This document shows, piece after piece, positions 40,956-48,958 of a stretch of 64,000 nt of DNA (position 1 is the stretch's first letter; the number at the start of each line of letters is the position of its first letter). Where the stretch lies: NCBI RefSeq assembly GCF_034670125.1, contig NZ_JAXMOC010000001.1:186001-250000 (forward strand), written 5' to 3'. The position numbers were made by a program, and so were the translations under genes. Source of the stretch: Maricaulis sp034670125 (GTDB lineage Bacteria; Pseudomonadota; Alphaproteobacteria; Caulobacterales; Maricaulaceae). A model generated the notes under the pieces. The model did no database searches and was not told the origin of the DNA. It saw only the letters and a program-made list of their open reading frames with translations.

Positions 40956-42313
40956 CAGCCGTCCTCCAGTGCCGCGCGCACTTCACGGACCGCCCGCTCG
41001 GCAGCCTCCAGTGCGCCTTCGAAATATCCGTAGTAGGAACTCGCAGTCTCGGTGCCTGCCATGTGCACCGGCCCCAGCGGCGTGCGCAGATGGGCGCCAT
41101 GCCCGGTCCACACGCCCGGCCCCATCAGTGCCGCGTAACAGCCGCGCGACCAGACCTCGGACGTCCAGTCCTGATCAACATAGTCGATCGGATGGAGCGC
41201 CTGTTCGCCATAGCAGGCGGCGAAGGCCTCAAGCACTGCGGCCCGGCGCTGTTGCGGGTCACGAGCGGCCCACTGGCGGGCATGATCGCCTTCGATGAAA
41301 CCCAGCAATTGCCCCGCCGACCGCCCGGCCTCGGTATTGTCGAAGGTCACCCGGACGTCGAGTTGTGGCGCGACAGCCTGACCGGCCAGACCGCGGTCGC
41401 GCCAGAAGGGCGTTTCGTATTGAGCAACGCACTTGATGCAGGCCCCCGGCGGCATGCGCAGCCACAGTCCGGACTTGGCGGCCGGCAATACCGGGTCCCA
41501 GTCGATCCGCAAGGCTTGATTGGGCGGCAGGGCGAGAATGGCGCGCCGGGCGCTGACCGGACCCGTCTCGGTGTCGATCCTGACGCCGTCATCTTTCCAG
41601 CGGATCGTCCGCACTGCCGAGGACAAGCGCACAAGGTCGCCCAATCCCGCCGCGAGGCCGTCGGCCAGACCGGCCATGTCACCATGCACCCGGTCCTGCT
41701 GGGCACCGCCCGTTGTCGACACAAGGTTGTCCAGGGACGTGCCGGCCCGCGCATAGAACAGGCCGTGCAACAGGGAGATCTCGTGCGGCTCGGCGGCGAA
41801 CACCGCGCCAATGCCGACAGCGAACAGGTCGAACGCGTCGCGGGTCCAGGCCCTCTTGCGCATCCATTCGGCAACCGTCATCGAGTCCCACAGCGCCGCC
41901 TTGGGATGACGCCAGGGAGCGAGCGGGTCGATCTGTGCCGCCAGGCCATCAAAGCCGCTCATCATCAGATGGACATTGGCGAGAACATGAGGGGCCAGCT
42001 TGGGAATGGTGCCGGTGTAATGCGACAGGCGCCCGCGATTGAGCATCAACCGGTCGCCATCATCATGCAGCGGATAGGTCGTACGGCCCTCGGCCTCGAT
42101 CAGGGCATAGAGACGGTCCTGTCCGGGTCCGACCCACTGGCCGCCGACGTCCACCGTATCGCCATTGGCAAATGTATGGGCCATCGCCCGCCCGCCGACC
42201 CGGTCGCGCGCTTCGACAACACAGACATCGTAGTCATCCGCCAGCAATTGGGCCGCGCGCAGACCCGACAGGCCCGCCCCGATCACCACCACATCCTGTT
42301 TCGCCTGCGTCAT
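40955..42313 (-). CDS. Flavin-containing monoamine oxidase family protein
   Basis: The 452-residue protein has the Rossmann FAD motif VVVIGAGLSGLRAAQLLADD followed by VEARDRVGGRAMAHTF. The active-site side includes DVGGQWVGPGQDRLYAL, and the C-terminal FAD-contacting block contains VHMAGTETASSYYGYFEGAL. It oxidises primary amines to aldehyde, ammonia and peroxide, using oxygen. I chose the ATG at 42313; a longer frame from 42442 would run into the divergent promoter region. It forms an operon with the C69 dipeptidase and is divergent from eipA. Confidence 0.9.
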   Translation of the reverse strand: MTQAKQDVVVIGAGLSGLRAAQLLADDYDVCVVEARDRVGGRAMAHTFANGDTVDVGGQWVGPGQDRLYALIEAEGRTTYPLHDDGDRLMLNRGRLSHYTGTIPKLAPHVLANVHLMMSGFDGLAAQIDPLAPWRHPKAALWDSMTVAEWMRKRAWTRDAFDLFAVGIGAVFAAEPHEISLLHGLFYARAGTSLDNLVSTTGGAQQDRVHGDMAGLADGLAAGLGDLVRLSSAVRTIRWKDDGVRIDTETGPVSARRAILALPPNQALRIDWDPVLPAAKSGLWLRMPPGACIKCVAQYETPFWRDRGLAGQAVAPQLDVRVTFDNTEAGRSAGQLLGFIEGDHARQWAARDPQQRRAAVLEAFAACYGEQALHPIDYVDQDWTSEVWSRGCYAALMGPGVWTGHGAHLRTPLGPVHMAGTETASSYYGYFEGALEAAERAVREVRAALEDG

Positions 42314-42453
42314 GGAATGTCCGGCCTTCCCCGCGATCGCGCAATCATGGCACGGTCGCGGGGCGACGTTAACGAAGCCATAACCCTTTCGCCGCTCTGT
42401 CGCCCCATTCACCTGCAACAAGCGGCAGGTCCCAATTGCCAATGGAGCATTCC

Positions 42454-43056
42454 ATGCGTGCCCTCATGACTGTCATTGCTGCGCTTGCCTTCGGCCTGCC
42501 CGCGCCGGCCTTCGCACAGGAGCAGGAAACCGCAGATTATGGCCAGCCGAGCGAGTATTCCGAGCCGGTTGAATCCTATTCCCAGGACGAGATCGTCGAC
42601 GCGGTGTCCGACTTCTTCGGTGTCACGGCGGAGGCTGCGGCCAGCGCCCTGGAACGCGTTTTCTCGGACCTTGGACGACCGGTCGGCTATATCGCCGGCG
42701 AGGAGGTCGCGGGTGCCGCCGGGATCGGCCTGCGCTATGGCGAGGGCTATCTCACCCTGCGCGGCCTGAATGAACGCCAGAAGGTTTACTGGCGCGGCCC
42801 GTCAATCGGCTTCGACGCCGGTGGCAATGCCAGCCGCGTCTTTGTGCTGGTCTATAATCTCGACAATGTCGATCGCCTCTACCAGCGCTATCCCGGCGTC
42901 GAGGGCACCGCTTACCTTGTGGCCGGGCTGGGCGTGAACTACCAGCGCGCCGACGACGTCACCCTGGCACCGATCCGCTCGGGTGTCGGCCTGCGGGCCG
43001 GAGCCAATATTGGCTATCTGGCCTATTCCCGCCGCCGGGCCTGGCTGCCCTTCTGA
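42454..43056 (+). CDS. eipA: EipA-like envelope protein (DUF1134)
   Basis: The 200-residue protein has a signal peptide (MRALMTVIAALAFGLPAPAF, cleavage after FAQ) and an acidic linker. A DUF1134 domain follows, with IVDAVSDFFGVTAEAAASAL, GRPVGYIAGEEVAGAAGIGL, then YWRGPSIGFDAGGNASRVFV and LYQRYPGVEGTAYLVAG. EipA of Brucella and Caulobacter is a periplasmic small beta-barrel protein needed for envelope integrity. The ATG at 42454 has GGAG 6 nt upstream and is preferred over ATG 42442. The stop overlaps the next gene's ATG (TGATG). Confidence 0.9.
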   Translation: MRALMTVIAALAFGLPAPAFAQEQETADYGQPSEYSEPVESYSQDEIVDAVSDFFGVTAEAAASALERVFSDLGRPVGYIAGEEVAGAAGIGLRYGEGYLTLRGLNERQKVYWRGPSIGFDAGGNASRVFVLVYNLDNVDRLYQRYPGVEGTAYLVAGLGVNYQRADDVTLAPIRSGVGLRAGANIGYLAYSRRRAWLPF

Positions 43057-43574
43057 TGCAGATCCGGGCGTTCGAGGCCGTCGACGAACCCGGTGTCGAC
43101 GCGCTGTTGAAGGCGGCCTTTCCCGGTCCTGGCGAAGCGCGCCTGGTGACCGCCTTGCGCGCCGCTGACGCCGACACGCTGGAACTGGTCGCTGTGGATC
43201 ACGGCACTGTGGTCGGCACGGTCCTGTTTTCGCCGGTGACGGCGCGGCCGGACGGTGATGATGACCTGTTCGGCGTCGGTCTGGGACCCGTTGCCGTGGC
43301 GCCGGAACACCAGTCCCGCGGAATCGGCGTCGCGCTGATCGAGGCGGGGCTGAACTATCTGACGACGCTGGGGGTGCCCTGGTGCGTGCTGCTCGGTGAG
43401 CCCGATTATTACCGGCGCTTCGGCTTCGTCGCCGCAGCGACCTGGAACTGGTCCTGGGCCGGGGATCCGGACGGGCAGTTTGCCGCCGCCTTCCAGGTCC
43501 GGTCCCTGAACGGCCTGGCGCCCGTCACCGGGGTCGCCACAGTGCACTACCACCCGGCCTTTCTCGGTGTCTGA
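43056..43574 (+). CDS. GNAT-family N-acetyltransferase
   Basis: The 172-residue protein shows the GNAT acetyl-CoA-binding segment LGPVAVAPEHQSRGIGVALI (Q/R-x-x-G-x-G/A) and a late CVLLGEPDYYRRFGFVAA typical of the YhbS-like subgroup. It transfers acetyl groups to an unknown amine substrate. It starts in a one-base overlap with the eipA stop, suggesting an operon with envelope function or simple co-expression. The protein is cytoplasmic. Confidence 0.88.
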   Translation: MQIRAFEAVDEPGVDALLKAAFPGPGEARLVTALRAADADTLELVAVDHGTVVGTVLFSPVTARPDGDDDLFGVGLGPVAVAPEHQSRGIGVALIEAGLNYLTTLGVPWCVLLGEPDYYRRFGFVAAATWNWSWAGDPDGQFAAAFQVRSLNGLAPVTGVATVHYHPAFLGV

Positions 43575-43689
43575 CCGACAGACGGGACGGCCACGCCCCA
43601 GCATCCCCCTTTTACCGGCGCGCGTGCCGGTGGCATACTGCTTCCGGTGATTGTGACAACGCTTGGCGTTGTGGAGTGAGGGGGTTTTC

Positions 43690-45018
43690 ATGAGTGGCAT
43701 CATCCTGTTGGTCAGCATCGGGGTCCTGTTCGTCCTCGCCCTCGCCCGCCAGATCCCGTTACAGATGCTTGGCCGCTTGCTGGGTCCCGTTACACGGCCC
43801 CTGGGCAAATTGTTCGGTATGAAGGCCATCACACGCGCCGGTCCGGGCACGATCCGCCCCGCCCACATGGGTCCCAGCGCTTGGGCGGCCCTGTCCCGGG
43901 CAGCCCGCCACAAGACCGAAACCGAATCCGTGATGGGCGATGACTTCGCCCATGAGCGGTCGCACATGACCCGCAGTGGCCTGCTGTTCCACTGGCTGGC
44001 GGTCAAGGTCGGCTATATCCGTATCCCCGGCGAGTTGAGCGCCGAGGTTGCCGAGGACTATTTCCGGCAGGGCACCGCGTTTCTCAACGGCCGCGTGAAG
44101 ATCTCCGCCAATCCGCAAAACCTCTATGAGGACGAGGAAGGCGCGCTGATCGCCAGCTATTTCCCGATCGATCACGGCGCGCTCTACCTGCTCAATGAAA
44201 TGCGGTCGACAATCAATTCCAACGTCCGCAAGCTGACCGTGGTCTTTTCGACCATCATCGCCTTCGTGCTGGTCATCAACCTGCTCTACAATGACGGCAC
44301 CATCATCGACCTGCATGGCATGCTGGGCCTGACCGCCCCGCTCGCGCTCGGCCCCCTGGCGATGAGCGCGACCGACATGAACCAGGCTTTTTTCGGCGCC
44401 CTCTCGACTCTGGGCGGCGCCTTCCTGATGTGGCTCATCTATTTCGTCGAATACGTGCCCTACCAGCGCAATAATTTCCGCGAACTGTCAAATTTCGTGA
44501 CCCGCTACCTCGCCCGGCTGAACGACCATTTCCGGACCGCGGCCGGACAGGCGAAATCGGTGACTGTCGGGCAGGAAACAGACGCCAGCAAGGTTTCCCA
44601 CGCGGCGCGGCAATGGCACACTAATGTGTTGTGGATCGCCATGCGGATCTTCTTCATCGAGAGTTTCGTGCGCAACATCATGTTCCAGATGCTCCGCAAT
44701 TCCGGGTATTACCTCGTATTCGTACCGGTGCTCTTCCTGGCGGTTCTGGCCGGGCTGAATATCGGCCTGATCGAGTTGACCGGCTTTGATGCCGGCGCCC
44801 GACTGGCCGATCTCGGTGTGATTTTCGTGCTCCTGTTCGTCAGCATGCTGGTCATCTATGGCGTCTTCCTGCGGCGCTCGATGATGAGCATTGACGAGAT
44901 CAACCAGGACGAATGGATCGGCTTTGACAGCCTGATGCTGGAGAATGTTCTGGGCGAAATTGTCGGCAAGTACGCCGAAGATGTCGGCTACTGGAAGAAC
45001 CGGATGGGTCGCGGCTAG
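43690..45018 (+). CDS. Membrane protein of unknown function
   Basis: The 442-residue protein has an N-terminal membrane anchor (MSGIILLVSIGVLFVLALAR) and a soluble region with FRQGTAFLNGRVKISANPQN. Further membrane segments follow near residues 180-200 (VVFSTIIAFVLVINLLY), 220-265 and 335-395 (LVFVPVLFLAVLAGLNIGLI and LGVIFVLLFVSMLVIYGVFL). I do not recognise the family. The start is the ATG at 43690, with GAGTGAGGGGG upstream. Its last 4 bp overlap the convergent MerR gene. Confidence 0.75.
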   Translation: MSGIILLVSIGVLFVLALARQIPLQMLGRLLGPVTRPLGKLFGMKAITRAGPGTIRPAHMGPSAWAALSRAARHKTETESVMGDDFAHERSHMTRSGLLFHWLAVKVGYIRIPGELSAEVAEDYFRQGTAFLNGRVKISANPQNLYEDEEGALIASYFPIDHGALYLLNEMRSTINSNVRKLTVVFSTIIAFVLVINLLYNDGTIIDLHGMLGLTAPLALGPLAMSATDMNQAFFGALSTLGGAFLMWLIYFVEYVPYQRNNFRELSNFVTRYLARLNDHFRTAAGQAKSVTVGQETDASKVSHAARQWHTNVLWIAMRIFFIESFVRNIMFQMLRNSGYYLVFVPVLFLAVLAGLNIGLIELTGFDAGARLADLGVIFVLLFVSMLVIYGVFLRRSMMSIDEINQDEWIGFDSLMLENVLGEIVGKYAEDVGYWKNRMGRG

Positions 45019-45452
45019 GGGGTCCGGTCCGGACTGTGGTCGCCGTCACACAGGCCATGATCGGACAGGGTCTGGATCACGCGGCAGTCATCGACCACGC
45101 CATGTGAGCATTGCGCTACCATGCGCTTGAGCTCGGTGCGGACGGCCCGCAGACCGGCGAGGCGCCGCTCGACATCCGCCAGCTGCTGACGGGCAATCCT
45201 GTCCGCCGCGTCGCAGGAGGTTTCCGGACGGCTGGCCATGTCCTGCAGCGCCCGCAGGTCGTCCAGGCCGAAGCCGAGGTCGCGGCCATGCCGGATGAAG
45301 CGCAACTGCTCCAGATGGCTGGCATCATAACGCCGCTGGCCGCCGGCCGAGCGGTCGGGTGCATCCAGCATGCCGATGGATTCATAATAACGGATGGTCG
45401 GGATCTTGACCCCCGTCCGGCGCGACAGGCGCCCGATCGAAATATCTGACAT
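45015..45452 (-). CDS. MerR-family metal-responsive regulator
   Basis: The 145-residue protein has the MerR N-terminal winged helix (SIGRLSRRTGVKIPTIRYYE, then SIGMLDAPDRSAGGQRRY), a dimerisation coiled coil and a cysteine-bearing C terminus (CSHGVVDDC, DHGLCDGDH). The placement of the cysteines suits the ZntR/CadR/PbrR group that senses divalent metals, but the exact metal cannot be read from sequence. It is divergent from a CDF exporter gene and the shared interval carries a classic MerR operator. Its 3' end overlaps the convergent membrane-protein gene by 4 bp. Confidence 0.9.
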   Translation of the reverse strand: MSDISIGRLSRRTGVKIPTIRYYESIGMLDAPDRSAGGQRRYDASHLEQLRFIRHGRDLGFGLDDLRALQDMASRPETSCDAADRIARQQLADVERRLAGLRAVRTELKRMVAQCSHGVVDDCRVIQTLSDHGLCDGDHSPDRTP

Positions 45453-45458
45453 CGCCCC

Positions 45459-45489
45459 TTGAACCTCCAGTCGCTAGAGGGATTAGGTT
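45459..45489 (+). promoter_or_regulatory. Over-spaced MerR-type promoter and operator for the CDF exporter
   Basis: TTGAAC (45459-45464) and TAGGTT (45484-45489) are 19 bp apart, the long spacing that MerR activators correct by untwisting. The spacer holds the dyad CCTCCAGTCGCTAGAGG (45464-45480), close to known zinc/cadmium/lead-type MerR operators. It reads towards the exporter gene. Confidence 0.85.
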
Positions 45490-45524
45490 CGACCCTAGTT
45501 GATTTGAAATGACGGGAACAGACC

Positions 45525-46211
45525 ATGTCAGCCAGTTGCGGACATCATCAGGACTTTGACGGCAGCGCCCCGGGTTTCCGGCGCGCGCTGTGGATCGTGA
45601 TCGCGATCAATGCCGTCATGTTCGGCGTCGAAATGCTGGCTGGCGCCGCGGCGCGGTCGCAGGCACTCAAGGCCGACGCGCTCGACTTCGCCGCCGACGC
45701 CGCGACCTACGGGCTGTCACTCTATGTGATCGGAAAGCCGGCCAACTGGCGGGCCAATGCCGCCATCATCAAGGCCATCAGCCTGCTCGCGATCGGCCTG
45801 TCCATCCTCGGCCTCGCCCTGTGGCGGGTGGTCTTCACCCAGCAGCCCGAACCGGCCCTGATGGGGTCGATCGCGGTGCTGGCCCTGCTGGCCAATCTGG
45901 CCAGCGTGCTGATCCTGCTGCGCTGGCGCGACGGTGACGCCAATGTCCGGTCGGTCTGGCTGTGCTCGCGCAATGACGCGATCGGCAATGTCGGGGTTCT
46001 GGTCGCGGCAGGGCTGGTCGCCTGGACGGCCTCGCCCTGGCCAGATCTGGTTGTCGCCGCGATCATGGCCGGCCTGTTTACCAGCTCTGCGGTGCAGATC
46101 CTGCGTCAGGCGCTGGCCGAACGGCGCGCCGGTCATGCCTGCGAGCGATCAGCGACGGGCGGTCAGTGTCCGTCGGTTGAAAAGACTGAACCGATCGTGT
46201 CGCCGGACTGA
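45525..46211 (+). CDS. Cation diffusion facilitator (CDF) metal exporter
   Basis: The 228-residue protein starts MSASCGHHQDF, a possible metal-binding N terminus. About six membrane helices follow, with the CDF metal site ADALDFAADAATY in TM2 and SRNDAIGNVGVLVAAGLVAW in TM5. The cytoplasmic C-terminal domain of longer CDF proteins is missing, so this is a short CDF. It would export a divalent metal in exchange for protons. Control by the divergent MerR gene is inferred from the operator between them. Its last about 49 bp overlap the convergent lipoprotein gene. Confidence 0.88.
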   Translation: MSASCGHHQDFDGSAPGFRRALWIVIAINAVMFGVEMLAGAAARSQALKADALDFAADAATYGLSLYVIGKPANWRANAAIIKAISLLAIGLSILGLALWRVVFTQQPEPALMGSIAVLALLANLASVLILLRWRDGDANVRSVWLCSRNDAIGNVGVLVAAGLVAWTASPWPDLVVAAIMAGLFTSSAVQILRQALAERRAGHACERSATGGQCPSVEKTEPIVSPD

Positions 46212-46780
46212 TCCCGACGCCCCGCATGGCCGTCATGGTCATGCCGCCGGGCCCGGTCGCGACCGCGCGGCGTTGAACAGTCCGAGCAACCTGTGGCGAT
46301 GCGCTCGCGTACGTCAGCCAGGGTTTCGGAGAGATCATGGAAACGGTCCTGGCCATCATGCCAGAGGGCGGCGGTGTCCTGGCAGGCGGCCTCGTCGAAC
46401 CGGTTCTCTTCCAGACAGCGGTTATAGGTCCGGCAGGACGCGGTGGCGAACCGGTAGGAGGCATCGAGGTCGGTCTCGAATGCCGCGATGATTTCCTGCG
46501 TGCGGGTATCGGCGACATTGGCACCGGCGAGCGCATCGGCGCGGATCGCCTCGCGATACCCGTGCACTTCGCTCAACATTTCCAGGCGCTGCTCGGCCAG
46601 CGTCTCCACCATGCACATGTTGATCGCCGGTGTGACAGTATCGGGAGCGACAGGCGGGGCGCGATTTATGACCGGACGCGGGCCGGCCGGCGCCGACGGC
46701 GGCCGCGCATGGGCACCGCACGCGCCCAGAGCCGTTGCGGAGGCCAGCATCATCATCAACATCTTCATCGAGGTTTCCAT
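46163..46780 (-). CDS. Small lipoprotein, function unknown
   Basis: The protein of about 205 residues has a Met-rich lipoprotein signal (MKMLMMMLASATALGAC) with the lipobox LGAC. A Pro-rich linker and a helical domain with six cysteines follow (for example TASCRTYNRCLEENRFDEAA), then a His/Asp/Arg-rich tail. No family is recognised. Possible starts are the ATG codons at 46780 and 46768; GGAGG/GAGG elements lie close upstream. The 3' end runs into the convergent CDF gene by about 49 bp. It lies 28 bp downstream of the peptidoglycan-binding-type gene and may be its partner. Confidence 0.65.
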   Translation of the reverse strand: METSMKMLMMMLASATALGACGAHARPPSAPAGPRPVINRAPPVAPDTVTPAINMCMVETLAEQRLEMLSEVHGYREAIRADALAGANVADTRTQEIIAAFETDLDASYRFATASCRTYNRCLEENRFDEAACQDTAALWHDGQDRFHDLSETLADVRERIATGCSDCSTPRGRDRARRHDHDGHAGRRDQSGDTIGSVFSTDGH

Positions 46781-46807
46781 CATCCTCATCCTCCATCATC
46801 CCGCCGC

Positions 46808-48172
46808 CTAGTCGGCCGCGGGCGGGGCTCCGTCCATTGCCGCCTGATAACAGCCCGGCTGGTGCAATTCATTGCCGTTCAAGCGGCGCATCTCGTCAAC
46901 GCGGCGCTGCCAGGCGAGATAGAAGCGGTCGCCATTCTGTTCTGCCTCATCGATCAGGGCCTGCGAGATCCGGGTCCAGCGGGCACCGGGCTCACCATTG
47001 ACCCCGACAACACTGCGCAGTCGGCGAGCCCGGTCATGGCCGAGATCGGCAGCGCGGCGAAGATAGCTGTCGGCGCGCTCGGGGCTCTCGACAATCCCGC
47101 ACAGGCGGTAGCTGCCCTGCACCGTGCCGGTGCCGTACATGACAGCGAGATTGAAATTGGCACCGGCATGGCCGCGCTCGGCTGCCGTCTCCAGCCATTC
47201 CAGCGATGTGTCTATATTCTGTTCCAGGCCCAGACCGGTGGCGAACATGATGCCGAGCAGGTTTTGGGCGTGGGCGTCGCGGGCGGTCAGGGCAGCGTGG
47301 CAGACCAGGGTCACGGTCTCCGCCGGTGTCAGCACGCCGGTCAGGTCAAAGCCGAGATCACCCTGGAAGTCGCGGACCGAACGACGGGTCATCGGGCCGT
47401 AATTGCCGTCCACCTCGCCATTGTAATAGCCCAATGCGGCCAGGGCCCGCTGGCGCAAGGCCAGCTCGATGATGTCGCCATCATCCTCGGTCTGGTCAAA
47501 GCCATAGGCGATCCGCGCCAGACTCTGCGGCGTGGTCGGACAGGAGCGCTCCAGAACGGCGGCCTGCAAGCGCTGATGGGCGACCAGCGAGGCCTGTGCT
47601 CCGCCAACAGAGGAGCCGATCAGCAGCGCCTCGTCCCAGGCGGAGCGGGCCTCGTCGATCCGGTCAACGGCCTGGTAGGCATCGCCGACCCGCAACCAGC
47701 AACGCGCAATCGCGCCGTCACCGACATCCCGACTGTCCGGCGTACAGATACGCTCGCCCGGATCGCGCGTGAAAACCGGGGGCCGGGTGATCGGACGGGC
47801 CTGGGTCGACGAGCCGGGTCCGGCCACGCCGGTGGACACGTTCAGACCGCCCGGTGCTGATCCACCACCATAGTCTGTGGACCCTGGCCGGACATTGGGC
47901 GGCGGGTCGGGATAGCTGGTCGTCGCACGTCCGGGCGGGGTCACCGCGCCCGGCCGGGTGGCCGTCGGAGTCGTTGCTGTCGGGCGACGGTCATTGCCGA
48001 ACGGCCACCAACCCCCCTCATCCGTCTGAGGACAATACTGTCCGGAACAATAGCCGGCATCATAGGCGCGCGAATGGGTATAACCCAACACAACGACCAG
48101 CCCGATCAGGACAAGGATCGTTGCGGCGGCCTGGGCCAGAAGGGCGGTCACACGCTCCATGTCAGACGTCAT
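46808..48172 (-). CDS. Membrane-anchored protein with PG-binding and Sel1-like repeats
   Basis: The 454-residue protein has one membrane segment (AATILVLIGLVVVLGY, about residues 16-32) and a Pro/Thr/Gly-rich linker. A TPR-like region (YQAVDRIDEARSAWDEALLI), a peptidoglycan-binding-1-like domain (ALAALGYYNGEVDGNYGPMT, followed by VRDFQGDLGF) and Sel1-like repeats (GIMFATGLGLEQNIDTSLEW, AAERGHAGANFNLAVMYGTG) complete it. It probably sits in the inner membrane with its domains in the periplasm, contacting the cell wall. The specific function is unknown. Confidence 0.8.
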   Translation of the reverse strand: MTSDMERVTALLAQAAATILVLIGLVVVLGYTHSRAYDAGYCSGQYCPQTDEGGWWPFGNDRRPTATTPTATRPGAVTPPGRATTSYPDPPPNVRPGSTDYGGGSAPGGLNVSTGVAGPGSSTQARPITRPPVFTRDPGERICTPDSRDVGDGAIARCWLRVGDAYQAVDRIDEARSAWDEALLIGSSVGGAQASLVAHQRLQAAVLERSCPTTPQSLARIAYGFDQTEDDGDIIELALRQRALAALGYYNGEVDGNYGPMTRRSVRDFQGDLGFDLTGVLTPAETVTLVCHAALTARDAHAQNLLGIMFATGLGLEQNIDTSLEWLETAAERGHAGANFNLAVMYGTGTVQGSYRLCGIVESPERADSYLRRAADLGHDRARRLRSVVGVNGEPGARWTRISQALIDEAEQNGDRFYLAWQRRVDEMRRLNGNELHQPGCYQAAMDGAPPAAD

Positions 48173-48341
48173 CTCCCCCGAGGATCGTCGCGCTTGCCGT
48201 TAAGCTTGCATTAACGAGCCTAGCGGTTGTGCGCGGCGCTTGCCATACGCCTCACGCGCGATTGACCGAAAATTCGCCCTTCCGGCCGGAATTCCGCGGC
48301 AAAATCCCCCGACGGTTGAGTCGCAAAAAGCCGGACTCGCG

Positions 48342-48956
48342 TCAGACGGGAGCGGGCACAAAATCCAGCTCGGGCCAGAGCCGGGCCTGCTCCGCAATCT
48401 TGCGATTCCAGGCCTCGGGACCGGCAAGGCCGGGCATCGGCCGAATCGTTCTCGAGAAGACCGCTTCCAGTCCCAGCGGCGCGAGGAGTTCCGGCCGACC
48501 ATGCCGATCCAGGCGGATAGCCACGGCATGGGTCAGCGAGGCGAAGTGGCGCAGCGCGTCGGTGGTGTCGACCAGGGCTTCACGCTGCGTGCCGTACGCC
48601 TCGTTGAACCAGATATGCACGCGGGCCTGATTGCAGATCTCGACCGGGACCGGAAGGTCGGCAAACCGCGCTTCAGCGGGCCCAACCACGTTGGCCTCTG
48701 CCGCCGCACCCAGGTCACCGGCATCGAAATAGGCGAGATCATAGTCATTGATCCCGTAGCCGCCGGGGCGGCCGGTCTGTGCGTTCCACACCGCCTTGTA
48801 GACCGCGCCGGCCATCAGCGCCCAGTCCGGCAGGCCAAGCCTGTGCGCCCGCTCCAGCACCTCGCAGGCCAGGGGATCCGCCATCACAGCGGCAATCACA
48901 AATGCGGACTGCTCCGCCGCGGGCGGCACAGTCCAGCCTGATGCGTCGCCGGTCAT
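48342..48956 (-). CDS. Nucleotidyltransferase-like protein (NTP_transf_6 family)
   Basis: The 204-residue protein contains LPDWALMAGAVYKAVWNAQT, then YGINDYDLAYFD. This is the DxD-type pattern of the NTP_transf_6/DUF925 group, a minimal nucleotidyltransferase fold. A later WFNEAYG and a C-terminal RLDRHGRPELLAPLGLEAVF segment are conserved in the group. The substrate is unknown. It is two bases downstream of the pheT stop on the same strand, so it is probably co-transcribed with the phenylalanyl-tRNA synthetase genes. Confidence 0.82.
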   Translation of the reverse strand: MTGDASGWTVPPAAEQSAFVIAAVMADPLACEVLERAHRLGLPDWALMAGAVYKAVWNAQTGRPGGYGINDYDLAYFDAGDLGAAAEANVVGPAEARFADLPVPVEICNQARVHIWFNEAYGTQREALVDTTDALRHFASLTHAVAIRLDRHGRPELLAPLGLEAVFSRTIRPMPGLAGPEAWNRKIAEQARLWPELDFVPAPV

Positions 48957-48958
48957 GG

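Noticed and set aside
41063..42469. 468-codon plus-strand frame opposite the amine oxidase gene
   Set aside because: Antisense shadow; the minus strand encodes a complete FAD enzyme.
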